Of a stretch of 64,000 nt of DNA, positions 50,401 through 64,000 are shown one piece after another. Source of the stretch: Amblyornis subalaris. Taxonomy: Eukaryota; Chordata; Aves; Passeriformes; Ptilonorhynchidae. Both the position numbers and the translations under genes were made by a program. Position 1 is the first letter of the stretch, and every line of letters begins with the position of its first letter. The stretch is from contig JACAXG010000013.1 in the NCBI GenBank assembly GCA_018881555.1, positions 6,424,191 to 6,488,190 on the forward strand, read 5' to 3'. A model generated the notes under the pieces. It saw only the letters and a program-made list of their open reading frames with translations. It was not told where the DNA came from and did no database searches.

Positions 50401-53400
50401 GAAAAAAAAAACAAAAAAACTTATATTGTGGGTCTGTGGTTCATCTGGCCGTGATGGGGCTGGGTGGGCAAGAGCAATTCTCCAGCAGCACCTGCAGCCT
50501 TCCTGACCCCAGGGGAATGTCATTATGGCTGCCCCTGTCTCACTCTGGACTGGTGTTACCAAAGTCATCAAGGTCGCTGGGGATGTCTGCCAGTGAGGGA
50601 CCTGCAGCTGGCACTACTTGTTTGATGCCTTCTCCCTACAAGTGCCCTCACTCCTTGCCACCCCTGCTGGTACCAGGTGAGGTCCGTGCTGGAGTTGGTG
50701 CATGTGGCCAGAAGCAGCACTGTGGGCTCAGGTTACCCAGCTGCCACTGAAATGAGAGCCTGCACAGGACAGAAATAAAATGGTGAGTCAGGGGGAGCAG
50801 TGGAGAGGCTGGAGCTATGATAAAGCCATTATGGAGCTATTACAATACTATGAACTACTGCTACTCCTGCTCCCTGGGGAGAAGGGTCCTGGGAGCGGGA
50901 GCAACGCTGCTGTCCCAGGGCAGCCCTGCTGCCTCCACCCCTGCCCTCGGGCTCAGCCCCAAAAGCACACGCCTTCAGCCAAGGCACCTCATACCTGATT
51001 TCTCCATTGCTAACTGAAATGTGTGATTTTGGACCTGCACACGTGTTTCTTTAACGCTTTGTGGTGGTGGCCCCTCCCAGTGCTAGCAGGGATGGGGAGA
51101 CCAGCCATGGTCAGGCATGACCTAAGGTAGCTCCCATGATTAGATAGAAAAATAAAACCCCAATTCTTCTCTCTGAGGAGAAGAATTATTTCCAGCATCA
51201 CGAGAAAAAGCAGACCAAGAGGGATTATTTTCCCCAAACAAGATGCTGTTTGAAAACACCCACTTGGAGTCACACACAATTTTTTTCCTCCCTGGTTGTT
51301 GCAACTTTGCCAAATTCAAAAATTTTGATACTGAGCTGGCCTCTGAATTCATGAGAGCAGCTTAAAATTCCTGAAATTGTTTTTTTTTTATTTTGAAAAT
51401 TCTCATTCTTTTTGTTCAGTGCCTACTGCTGGGGCTCTAAAAGACCTCCTTTTCATGTGTCCCTTTGACCAGAGCATCTAGAAACTCCCTTTTGCCCCCG
51501 CCTCCACCTCCTTTTTTCCTGATTCCTCACGGATTGAATGAATTCTGGACCCGGGCCTTGAAGCGAACACGAAGCGTTGGGAGATTTGCAGTTGATGGTA
51601 GGAGTTGTCAAGAGCTGTTGTCAGCACAGCTCGCAAGATGTGCACGAACCATCACCAGCAACTGTTCCTTCCCAAGCCATCTCTCCTGACAAGACAGAAG
51701 CACACGGAGCCGCCTCTCCCGGCACGGGAGATGGAAGGGGAGCTTTCCCTGCTGTCAGTTTGAGCGGCGTTGGGTTGGAGCTGGAGAAACACCCCCGCAC
51801 ACGCACACACCTGCTCCCACACAGCCTGGCTCGGCCCCAGCCGTGCCCGTGCTGCCTTGCGCGTTCCAGCCCCAGCGGGTGCTGCTGCCGGGACACACCT
51901 CGCTGCCCTGGATGGGGCTGGGGCAGCCGGAGCTCCCCGGGACTCAGGGGCACGCTGGGTGGGAGCAGGGGGAGAGGCCAGGGCTGGCTGCCCGTGCCAG
52001 GGCTCCAGGGGGACACAGCCGCTTTGTTTGCCTGCGCACAGTGTGGGAGGCTCCCCCAGCTTGGCAACAGAAGGTTAGTGCTTTTTAAAAGGCTATTGTT
52101 TTTCACCCTGTGTTTTTGGAAAAACAAGGGGTGAGCCAGGCAGAGGCACGAGAACCACCCTGGCTTCTTCTGCCTGGAGTTTCTGCTGCCGTGGGCACCT
52201 CCCTGGCGGCACTCCCAGCCCCTGACCTCCTTCCNACGCGGTGCAGTTCAGACCCTGATCCTACAGAGCTTCGGCGGAGTCCTCATTCCCTCACATCTCT
52301 CCCTTGTTTCTTTCCCATATCCTCTCTTAGCAGGAGAGGTTCTCTGCTGCAGCAGGACCAGCACTTAGGGCAGAACAAATACAGAAANGTGTTTTCCCAA
52401 AGCAAAGGCTTCTCCAGCCTTGACCTCGCACGAGCATCCCAGGTTTTGTTGTGGTGACCAAGCCACTGTCCAAAGCCCTCGTCACTGCAGAGCTGTGACA
52501 TGCCTCAGCAACCATGGGGCTGATGATCCAAATAAGAGACAACACCCAAATATGTTTGAAAAAAACCTCTGCATATGCTTTGGGACTCAGCTGTGGTATC
52601 TGAGCTGAGGCTGGCAGGACCTCCAGGGGCTTTTAGCTGGGCGCCAGCTGAGGTGGAACACACACATGCCCTTTTCCTAAGAAAACTAGACTCAGGGCTT
52701 GTCCTCCCTTNCTTTCACTGCTATCAAATGCCTGCCTAATGAGATTTATTAAATCAACTAACTTCTGTATAACAACGACAGGAATGCAGATCTCCTCTGC
52801 TCAGCCAGGGCTTGCTTTGACTGTGCACAGCAATTAGAGGTGACTCACAGGGGCAGGTGGACTTGGCCAGGATCCCGAGAGGGCTGGCCCCATCCCTGAG
52901 ATCCAGGGGGCAAGAACCAGCTTCATGGTGATGCCAAGAAAGTGGGTGTTTATCTGCATATAATGATTTTTTGGCTGTAACTGCATTAGCATGGGAGGCA
53001 TTTTTCCTTTGGAGGAGTTGCAAGGTAACACCTCATTTATGTACCTTTACCTAACAGCAAGGGGCTGCTGCTAATTGGCAGAAATGTTTAGATTTCCCAC
53101 CTGGAGCTGGTTCTGTTTGTGATGAGCTTGTGTGCAGCTCAGCTGCCCCTTGGAGTGGAGGCTGGGAAAGGGCCCCAGCTCCTGGAGTGGGTGGCTGTTG
53201 GTGAGCCTCGGAGCTGGAGGATGCTCTTCCAGGGAGTGAAGGTCAGGTTAACACCCAGAAGGTGTTTCCTAGGTGTGGGTAAGGTGTTTGGTTTGGTTTA
53301 GTTTGGCTTGGCTCTGCTCATTGCTTCCTCTTAATGGCAGAAACAAATATTTCCTTGTGTAGTGCCTAGAAGGATGAAAATTCACTCTCAGCCTGAAGTA

Positions 53401-56030
53401 ATGAGCAGTTTCCTGGTCCGTGTCCCCAGCTTGCCCCACAGATAAGGGCTGTAATGCTCTTTGGTTAAGATAACAGGGAGCCAAACCTGTCCCTGCTCTT
53501 GACAAACTTTAATCTCCTGATCCAGTTCCTGGGTTGAAATGGTCTCACACAGCAGCAGAGAGGGGTGTTTCTCAAATCAGAGTACTGCAGCTACATGTTT
53601 TTAACTTTAAGCTTCTCTTAACTGCTCACTGTGAAAGAAGCAGTCTCCAAGCCCTGTCATGAAGCCAGGCTCCACCTGGGACAGGTGGGCAAACTGTGGG
53701 CAGATCTGGCCTTTAACCTTGAGGAGTTTTTCCAGGTGTGCAGGTGTTGTGTGCTCTGCTGCAGTTCCGCAGCCTTTGTAGTCAGATCCGGGGGTGGGGA
53801 ACTTTAGTCAAGTTCTTGTCAGCCTGCTTAGTCGGGTGAGATGTGTGGATAAAAGCACTGAGATGTTGGGTTTACGGTGTCAGGCTTTAAATGCAATCAA
53901 CTAACTCAGGAGGAGCTTCATGGGAGGAGGCTGAGCCCTACAGTGGCACCAGGAGCAGCCCCGAGCCAAGGGCTGGGACAAACCTGAGCCTTGCTGCCAA
54001 TCCTTTGTATCTGTGCAAACATGAGAGAAGAATATCTCTGTTGTTTTCTTGCATTGGCCAGACATTCCTTCCCTTCTGCCCAAAAAGTGCAGGCTTAGGA
54101 CACAGCCCAGACCTTTGGTTTCTGGGAGAACTTGGGGGCACAGACACCAGCCAGTGTTTCAGTGATGCCAGAGAGGTTTTTGGTGATTTACAGTGTATTT
54201 GCCGAACAAGCTGGCAGATGCTGTCAACTTGCAGAGGAGGAGGGAGATCATCACGTGGAACAAAACCAAGGAGAAAGTCCAGTCTGTGGCCTTGCTGGTG
54301 AGTGCAATATGGAGCCTAAAATTCATCCTGGGGGAAAGTAACAGGTGGAACAGATCTGGTCGAACAGTAGGAACTATATGGATTTCCATAGGTGGTGTTG
54401 CTCTAAGTGCCGTCTCTAAATGCTTCCTCCACAAAGGAACCATCATCAAAGCAAATATTTAAATAATGTCAGAGGCTCCTTGACCCCAAAGTGTGCAGGG
54501 GTGAGGGGAGGGCATGAGTCACAAAGAAAATAGCACTGTTTTCCTTGTTGCTCAACCTCTCACTTTCCTCACCATTTAAATAAAACTGAATATTAATAAA
54601 TCCATCTGACCTTAAAATAAACACCCCTTAGAGTCAGGTGCCAAGGGGTCCTCAAAGGACAATGTGAAAAAAAAACTTTGTCATGAATAGAAAACATCAT
54701 CAATGTTGAACCGATGAANGGGGATTGAAGCAGCAGCCTCGGCCCTTTGGACACCACTGGCATTAACAAATCTCTGACTGAAATCACTGATCCTGCGTGC
54801 CCTTGGTGTCCTGGTCACCTCTGGGTACTTTCTGTTGCCACCAAAGTCACAGTCTTGTGGCTCCACTGCTACTTTTAATTGCAGTTCTGACTATTCACAT
54901 TCAATGTCAAGTGTCAAACAACCCTTAAGTAAACAAGAGCTTTCTGAACACCACCCCAACCATTCCCTTCTGATTCCTGAAGCCTGTAGGCTGCTTTCTG
55001 CCTCACCTTATGCAGGTACAAGCCCAGCCTAACCCTGCTGAGGAGCACAGAGCTACTCTCATTTCACAGCACAAGTAGGATCAAACTGAAGCTCCAGGGA
55101 CAGCATTTTCTCTGCCCAGAGTAAGCACTTGTTTTTCTAATATGATTGCNAATTAATTCCAGAGATAATGTGATACCATGTAATTGAGAGTCCTCTGAGC
55201 TGGTACCAGAGCCTGTTTTTGCCAGTTTCTCTGCAGACCAGTAAGGATGCTACTGCACCACCAGTAATGAAGATTTAGAGAGTCCTTGCTTGCATTGAAG
55301 GTTTGTGTCCTACGCCCCTGTGCTGCTAAAGTATTTCTCTCATCCCCAAAAATCAGTGCAATACTAAATTTTCTTTACTTCTTCCACCTTCCCTCATTCG
55401 TGTATTGCTTGGTATGAGTTGGGCCAAAGGCTGTGTGAGTGCTGCAGTTGTCCCAAGGCTGACTGGATCTTGGCAAGTTAAAGAGAGATTAAAGGGTTGT
55501 GGAGAGGGTGCTGCAGCCCTTTTTTCATCTGGGATGCTAATTTGTGTGTTTCCTCAGCCCAGCCATCCATTTTTCATGGAATTTCTAAGAGAGTACTTGT
55601 CTCTGGAACCTCTAACGTGCTGTTGGACAGGACTGAAGCAGGCCAGCGACTTCCATCTTACTCATGCCTGCTGCCAAACTGGGGGTTTAAAAGTGCAGGA
55701 GCTCCTGGCACAATTTGTCCCTCAGGGTTTCCATCAAACGCTCTTTTGAGTGACACAGGGAACGGGAGTGAAGTCTCCAGGCTGCCGTGAAGGCAGCTGG
55801 GGGGTTCCTGTGGGTCAGTGCTATCTGGGGCTCTGGGATCCTGCAGGATACAGATGTATGTGCTGATGGAGAGGGGCTGTGTGCCAGCCAAGGGACTTAT
55901 GGGTGCCTGGGGTAATCCTTCCCAACCTGACCAACCCGACAAAGTTGCTGTGGAAATGCAAACAAAGTGAGAAGGGTGTTAGTAAGTGTTGCAGTGTAAA
56001 CCCCATTTCTGCAAGGCTCAGAGACAGCTG
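44450..56030. other. Interval upstream of WNT8A without a confident gene
   Basis: About 11.6 kb of mixed composition. GC-rich patches at 50.05-50.25 and 51.7-52.1 kb create overlapping open frames on both strands with no recognised content. The longest frame with some protein-like character is on the minus strand at 48293-47817. No repeat family was recognised here. Single N bases begin at 43060 and recur through this stretch. Confidence 0.4.
47817..48293 (-). other. Unidentified open frame, coding status uncertain
   Basis: A 158-codon minus-strand frame. Inside it a pyrimidine-rich acceptor (TTTCCTTCAG) at about 48150 precedes a stretch reading VEDTLTLDLVACGLTDEVH and later KPGALVQLKGTKCCGEAG. 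A weak GG|GTGGGT donor lies near its end. It could be an exon of an unrecognised gene or an old retroposon; the sequence alone does not decide. No homologue recognised. Confidence 0.2.
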
Positions 56031-56045
56031 ATCAGAAGAAACCTG

Positions 56046-56051
56046 TTTATT
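56046..56051 (-). terminator. Poly(A) signal of the beta-thymosin gene
   Basis: AATAAA on the minus strand about 275 nt past the stop codon. A 3' UTR of this length is normal for beta-thymosins. Confidence 0.6.
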
Positions 56052-56323
56052 GTGAGGTTTAGGAAAACAATTTCTATGCAAATTGCTCTTTTTTTGGCAT
56101 GTAATGGGGTTGATACAGAACTTGGAATTACAGTTTTAATACAAATACATAGAATCTTCTTCAACAAACAAAACAAACTTCTCCAGGGAACATTAAATGA
56201 ACAAATGTTTCCTAAAATAAATGGACAACAAATATGGGGTGGGAGGGACAAAAGAAAACAACAACCCAACTCAGAAGCCAAAACCCCACTGAAGAAGCAG
56301 CAGTCACATCTTCAATTTTATGC

Positions 56324-57935
<1,612 letters not shown>

Positions 57936-58737
57936 TCAAAAGAAAAAAAACCCATGAAAATAGCATAAAAATGTTTATTCAAAAAACCCCCACAAATCTA
58001 ACACCTCAATCTGGGACCTTTCCCTAAGGCTTGGCTCTTTCAGAGCTAAAAAGGAAAGGCATAAATAGAATTTTCTCTAGATTTCTCAGATGAAATTTCT
58101 AAAAATCATATTTTGCACATGGCAACAAGAATATTCCGTAATAAAGACACAAAGATTAATTGCCAGTAATCCACGGTGCCCCCTGATGCAAACCTGTATT
58201 TTACAAAATGCTGCTAACTGGAAAATCTACGATAACCCCCAAATCCAATAGGAACAAAGAGCTTCAATTATGATTTTCTTTTAATTAATAGGATTTGTCT
58301 TTCATTCTGAGCCCCCTGTACTGAGCACATCCATCCCCTGAGCTGCTGTGGACACTTTAGCGTAACAATAGAGGACTGGTTCCCTCAGCCCTTTGTTTGC
58401 TCTTGCTCCATATCCCAGTCGCAGCTCAATGGGCTTGATTATACTCTATTATAATAAAGAGAAATCCACAAAGCACACCAGCATTTCACCTGTCAAAACT
58501 CCCCTAATCCAATTCCTCTTTTTAATAAGAAATTCAAGTTAAAATCCAGCCTGGGCGTTATTTCCCTTATTTCAGTGGAGTTTCCCATCAAGGCAANGTT
58601 TGGCCCGGAGATGGCTGATATAATTATATTTTTTCCTTCCTGCAGAAAATCAGATTTCATTGCTATCTGCACTGAGACAACAGAGTAAATATTCACAAGA
58701 AAAAAAATGAAAAGCTACTAAAACCACATGGCATTAC

Positions 58738-58800
58738 CGTCTGGCTGCTCTCTCCTCAGCTGCTTGGTGGCCGTCTGAGGCAGTGTGAGTTGAAAAAGGT
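58738..58800 (-). other. Probable non-coding first exon of the beta-thymosin gene
   Basis: On the minus strand the sequence GCAGCCAGACG is followed by a GTAATG donor (58737-58732), about 880 nt upstream of the coding exon's acceptor. Beta-thymosin genes have such a short leader exon. An AT-rich TATA-like stretch (ATATTAATAG on minus, about 58853-58862) lies 50-60 bp further upstream. The 5' end of the exon is approximate. Confidence 0.45.
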
Positions 58801-59765
58801 CAGGGTAATCCCTCCTCTCCTCTCCCCTCCTCCCCCCTCCCGAACCCATCGCTATTAATATTGATTAGTTTAGTGCTGGGATTGCTCAGCGTTTAGGGAA
58901 AGGACAGATTGCTCCTGCAGAAAGTGCACGAGGGAGGGAAATGGGAAAACTGACATGGAAAACTGCCAAAATACATCTTGATTTTTCTTTCTTCTGTTCT
59001 CTTCCTTTACCCTCATAATGATATNGAAGTTTCCCTTCCCACCCTTTTCCAGTGCTGAGGTTTGGGACAAAGGTGAGCTTTGGAGGATGCTGCTGCCAGA
59101 TTAATTTTTTGGGGGGGATTGCAGGTGCATTCGGCGACGTGCCTGGAGGGTCATCCCCACCTGCCCAGGCTGGCAGAAGCACAAGCTTGGGGCTCGGGAG
59201 GGCTCTGAGCACAGCCATGGNGCGATTGCCAAGTCTGGGATTAGCACGGCCCAGGCACCCCACTGACATCCAGGAATGTGTCCTGAAGGGATGTACAATG
59301 GATTTCTNCTTGCTCCCGTGTTGGTAACTATCAACCCACTTGCCAGTGCCTCCCTCAGCCCGTGGCTCTGGGGGCAGGGAGGGGAGGGCTGTGTGCATCC
59401 TCCTAGACGCTGGTGTGGGTTTCCTCTCTTGTACCTTCGGATGTCTCCCTCTGAAATGCCTGTCTAGACTCCAGGACAGTCAAAAGGGAGGCAACAAAGT
59501 TGGGATACAATTAATTATGTCCTAGGAGTACCTGATTTTTCCCTACTGACTTCAAGGCAGCCTGAACAATGAGCTCAGGGAGACAGAGATGCCTCTCAGC
59601 TGACTGAGGGCAGATCTGTGGATCTTTCTGTTGGCATCACAGGCTTAGGTAGAGTGGGTTTGAGTCTGATAGGTGTGAACGAAGAAAATGGTTTTAATGT
59701 GTTTAAATGTGTCTTAAGGATCTCATCTTCCAATGTTTGTGTAAATTAAAATAATTAATAGATTT

Positions 59766-59813
59766 GTTGTTGGACTTGATGATTTTAAAGGTCTTTCCCA
59801 ACCTAAGTGATTT
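59766..59813 (+). mobile_element. Short CR1 3'-end remnant
   Basis: About 48 bp reading TTGTTGGACTTGATGATTTT and then GGTCTTTCCCAACCTAAGTG, the terminal segment of many CR1 subfamilies, in plus orientation. Too short and diverged to place in a subfamily. Confidence 0.7.
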
Positions 59814-59829
59814 GTGCAAGCTGGCTCAG

Positions 59830-62800
59830 TTACCTCTACATCTGCACTGACCACACAAAATCACTGTGTGTGTGCACCATATTTAAAGTCAGGACTCTGT
59901 TCCTTTGCTTCCATTCCATATATCCAACCAGTTGTCATAAATAGAAAGCCACTGGGTGAATATTTGGTGTAAGCCCTAGCTGAGATTTGGCACTGAACAG
60001 TCTTCGTGTCTGTTTAAAGAGAGCACTAACCTCTTGTTTGGCTGGACACGAGATTTAAAAGATCAGAAAAGACTTTAAAACATAATCNGAGTGATTCATG
60101 AATCCAGGCAGTTCATGCATTTCAATGTTTTAAATATTTGTCCATTGTTAAAACTAACAATTATAATTTTGAGTATGAAGAGAGACTACAAGGGCAAAAC
60201 CTCTTAAACTCTGAGAACAGAACAAGTTCGCTCAGCTGTAGAGAGCAAACAAAGTGTTCAGAACAGCAAAGCAGAAGAATCTCATTTCTGGCTTTCTGTG
60301 TCCAGTCATGGGCTCCGCCCCAGGATCCACAGCAGNGCTGGGGCTTTTCTAAACATGCTAAGACAGGGTGAGCATGCTTGTTTACACCACCACCACCACT
60401 TTAATTGCCAATTTATTGGCAAACCTAGTATTAAAAGCAGTTTGGGATACATTGTTTGGGTTTTCAGGCTGAAGATGACCACGTTTTTAATTGACTTTGT
60501 GTTGGATTTGTGAGGAAGGTGCAACAGTGCTGAGCCAAATAACATAATGATGAGAAATTACATGTTCTCTCTCTGCTAAAATCAGGAGATACTCATCTCC
60601 ATAACAAACGTCTTGACCATCGCATAAAGTGCCTGTCAAGTTTCTGCAGCTTGTAAATTTGGTGCTGTGGTCAAACACAGCTCTTGTGGGATTCAAACCT
60701 CATGTTTATATACTCTGTGCCGCACAGACAGCTGGATGCAGTTTACATATGGAAAGTCTGGAATTTGGCCTGAGGGCATCACATACTTCGAGGGAAAGAT
60801 GGGTAGGTAACATATTACTCAGATGCCTTTTCCTTTCACTGGGAATGGAAATATTCTTGCTATATGAGGAGCAAAGCAGTTCTTTGTCAGGTTTNTAATG
60901 GCAGGATTTCAGTCACCATCTTCAGTAAAGGGAATGTGGCATTTGCCTGGCTTTGGGATGACTGTGGCTGCACTGAACCTCAACTTTCTTTGCGGTGCTG
61001 AGAGGCAGCAGAATGATCACAGAAATGTGAAAAGCCAGGAAGCCAGTGGAGCATACAAACTATAGAATCTTTACAGATGCTCTCTATGTAAAGCATGTAA
61101 AGCTATATTGGTATGGCTGAAAAGCTGCCTTATACAATGGAAACTTGTATTTTATTTCAATTTGTTGCCAAAAGATGAAGGGCTGAGTCAAACCTGCCAG
61201 GACTGACACCTCTGATATCAGTGAGTCACCTGCTATTGACAGCATTAAACCATGCCTGGCAGCACAAGCTACCGAGTCTGTCAGACACCCACAGAGCAGC
61301 AGGGAAAAACAAACACTTGCTACCAGGATTCGGTAATAGGTGAGAGGAAACATTTAGAGGGAGCTCAAGTGCAAAGTCTGAAGAGTGAGGCTGGGAGGTT
61401 TGGACCCTGCTGCCACTCGACCTTTTCCCTTGGCTGCTGTCACTTGGCAGCAGCGTTCCCAGCCCGTGCAGGGCTGGGGCTGCAGGGACACTAATATATA
61501 CATTCCATATTATATATATGGGCTGGGGGATGCTGTGCTCATGTTTGGTACAAGAGCTGCTCTGGAAATGCCAAGTTGCATGGAGACAAGGTGGGCAACT
61601 GCCAGAAGAAGGGGTTTCTTTCTCTTTGGTGCAATAGTGGGAATCAAATGTTATCCATTTCTCCAGGGAGCTGAGGAGGGACAAAGCACCCTAACGCGAG
61701 CAGCCGGGTAGGGGAACAGACGCTCAAACAGATCAGTGTCTGTAGCTGAGCCAATAAGCTGACACAACTGATTTTATAATCACATTAGTGCTGTCTCGAA
61801 ATAACACACCCACTCAAATATAACAGTGATTTCATTTTCAAAATGTTGTGGTATTTTTGGTGCTAAAGGTAGGGGATTGATTTTTCAAGACCAAAAGCTG
61901 GGCTGGAATCTGCAAGCGCCCTAATTCCTGTAGGTCCCCGTGAGCTCTGAGCACCTTCCAGGCAGGTAGCAGGACTGGGTGTGTTACAAGCTGTCCTCAG
62001 AAGGTTTCCCGTCCTTAGGGAACAGGAAAAAGAAAAGACTACGGCTCCACTGAAAGGGTTTTCTTAGTTCTCTTTGTGCCTTTTGTTCCGTCTTGCTGCC
62101 AAAAAAAATATCCATGTTTGGGAACGGAGACAGGTTCCCAGGCTAAGAGACAATGAATCCTGGGGGTGCAAGGAAGGCACTGATCCCTCTTTGGCAGACT
62201 GTCTGCTGTAATGCTGCACTGCCAGTGAGTAAATACTCGACACTTGTCTTATACTGGATGTACCCAAGGTGCTTCATTTTCCTTATTGAGACCATTGAAC
62301 CTTAAGGGTAGGTACATACAGAAGATAAGAGGAGAGGCAGTTGTAGATAGTCCTTGTCCCTGGGCTATTTTTTCCAACCCCATGTTTTCCAAATAGCTCA
62401 GGAGTTCAGACAAGTCTATACCAGAAGCCCTGTTGCAGCAAAGAGCAAAAAGAGAAAACATAAGCTAGTGGGAGTAGAAATTTCCTCTCTGCCTCTTTTT
62501 TGATATTATAAAACTTGGTATGGGGGTGAATTTTTAAAAGTTTAACCAGATGGAGATTCTTGCAACAGAGCTTTCTCAAGAGCTGACCCAAAAGTGTGCC
62601 TTCCAGCATAAAGTACTTGGCTCTGGCCTGGCCCCTTCTAGCAAAATGTGATGACCCATGCATGCATTAATAAAGGGAAAAAAGAATTAATACAAAATGT
62701 CCATGCACAGGCTTCTCCCTCCAAAGCCAGGGCGGGGAAAGAAGCATGTGATGTGTTGGTCACATCAGTTAGTGCTACAGAGCACATGACAGTTTGTGAT

Positions 62801-64000
62801 GAATACTGGTCTAGAAACACAAGTTTAGCATGACTTTGAGTCTTTAACAGTCTTTTTTTCTTCTTTCTGTCTATGGACAGAAGCATCTCTTGCAAGCAGC
62901 AGCTCTTAGGGAAGGAGTAAGACAGGGAAGTCTTGGAGGAGCATCGAGAGGGTGCTCAAACATGGCTCTTCTGAGTGTAGCTGGCTGCTCTGGAATTAAA
63001 CAATCCACTCTTGGAATTCTCCCTCTCTTTGCTTTAGACAGGAGGAACATCACTGTTCCTAGTGAAGTTCAAATTGTGCCACCCACTGTGCAGCAAATAG
63101 ATAACCAACATAATCCAGGAGAAGATAATCTGAATAATAAAACCCAGGGATCTACTGAATTTATATTAACTTCATAATTTCCTTTTTTTCCAGAGAAAAA
63201 AGGACAATAGGTGGGTCTGTTGTTACAATCCGTGTTGTGCTGGGGTAGATACCGAGGTGTGGTAATCTTCACTCCTGGGACACAGGGCTGTGGATGTGGT
63301 TTTGAGGTGCTGCCTAACCAGTACTTTGTGTTGCCAAATCATTCCACTTTCCATAGCCTCGGACCTCCTGGTAGTTTAAGTGGTTTTATGTTTTGGGGAG
63401 AAGAAGACAAACCCTGAAGTTTTTCAGCTGCTTAAGGAAATGAGGCTGCTGGAGCAGAGGAACAGACTAGGCAGCCAAGTATCTTTTCTAGCTGATTACT
63501 GTGAGCAATTTACAGAATAAGAACTTGTATTTCTCCATAATCTTTTCCAAAAATCATTTTCCAATTTTATAAGCTTGTAATACAGAGTAAGCCAAACACA
63601 TAGGTATTACACACTGTGTGCAAGGTCAACAATTTTGTAAGAAAGTGGTAATCAGTAAGTTCCACATCTGTTAACTTCTGCCTGTTCAAATAAAAGCTGC
63701 AAGTGTTTTATGTTAAACGCTGTTTTTCTTTTTTAAAATGTGAAAAAGAGAAAGATGATACTGTTTTCCTCTCCTGGCATCTGAAGTGAACATCCCTCTC
63801 TTCAGAACCCGACTGAACTAGAACATTTTCATTTACTACTTTTATGGATTTTTTTCCTCTGAAATGTACGTAAAGTGCTGAAATCATTTGGATTAAAGCT
63901 ATGTCTTCATCATAGGGTTGACCTGAGCTCTGTCCAAGTGACTCCTCTGGCGTTGGTGTACCTTGAGTGTGAGTGACCACACCATGAAATAACATGGGAG
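59830..64000. other. Right flank, no gene supported
   Basis: AT-rich sequence without a CpG island or splice-bounded coding segment I would defend. A short alternating AT stretch occurs near 61490-61520. A minus-strand frame at 63995-63708 follows a CACTCAAG acceptor-like site but ends without recognisable content. Confidence 0.4.

Noticed and set aside
51577..52134. 185-codon plus and 168-codon minus frames
   Set aside because: Mutually overlapping frames in a GC-rich patch, Pro/Gly/Ser/Arg-heavy, with no splice-supported structure.
63708..63995. Minus-strand frame after an acceptor-like CACTCAAG
   Set aside because: Contains a protein-like stretch (PEESLGQSSGQPYDED) but no clear donor, poly(A) signal or recognisable family; checked in mind against FAM13B without a match.

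Overview
The window looks like avian nuclear DNA. Three copies of the 3' end of CR1, the dominant LINE of bird genomes, lie at 16.03-16.39, 17.74-18.19 and 56.43-56.82 kb. Genes are compact, interrupted by introns with consensus splice sites, and start in CpG islands. The CR1 subfamily text (ending in the family's short ATTCTGTG-like tail) is of the kind common in songbirds, so a passerine is my guess; the class (bird) is much safer than the order. No prokaryotic, viral or CRISPR features were seen.

Layout, left to right. (1) HNRNPAB on the minus strand (coding 7550 to 1258, seven coding exons, 347 aa) with a TATA-containing CpG-island promoter at about 7.9 kb and, just behind it, a 12-copy GATCGG hexanucleotide repeat. 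(2) A gene-poor 7 kb stretch. (3) A second CpG island at 15.5-15.8 kb carrying an X-box-like RFX site and a YY1-like pair. (4) NME5 on the plus strand (coding 16983 to 23130, five coding exons, 213 aa), a ciliary/sperm-tail NDP-kinase-like protein. (5) 23.2-40 kb: mostly non-coding, but with a string of minus-strand segments between 39.92 and 35.06 kb, bounded by good splice sites and mostly phase-compatible. I read these as the 3' half of an unrecognised multi-exon protein gene. A further possible terminal exon lies at 32.28-32.09 kb. (6) WNT8A on the minus strand (coding 44193 to 40852, six exons, 357 aa) with its own TATA box. (7) About 12 kb without a confident gene. (8) A small beta-thymosin gene on the minus strand (coding 57848 to 56324, two coding exons, 45 aa, plus an upstream non-coding exon), with a CR1 element in its intron. 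(9) 59-64 kb with nothing I can support as a gene.

NME5 and WNT8A face each other tail to tail, as in human 5q31. HNRNPAB, which in human sits about 40 Mb away at 5q35, takes the place of BRD8 next to NME5. The beta-thymosin gene sits upstream of WNT8A, where human has FAM13B and no beta-thymosin that I know of. The genes do not form a pathway: an RNA-binding protein, an axonemal protein, a secreted morphogen and an actin-monomer binder. Exon borders were read by eye from splice signals and reading phase; the four named genes all close into uninterrupted frames of exact codon multiples.
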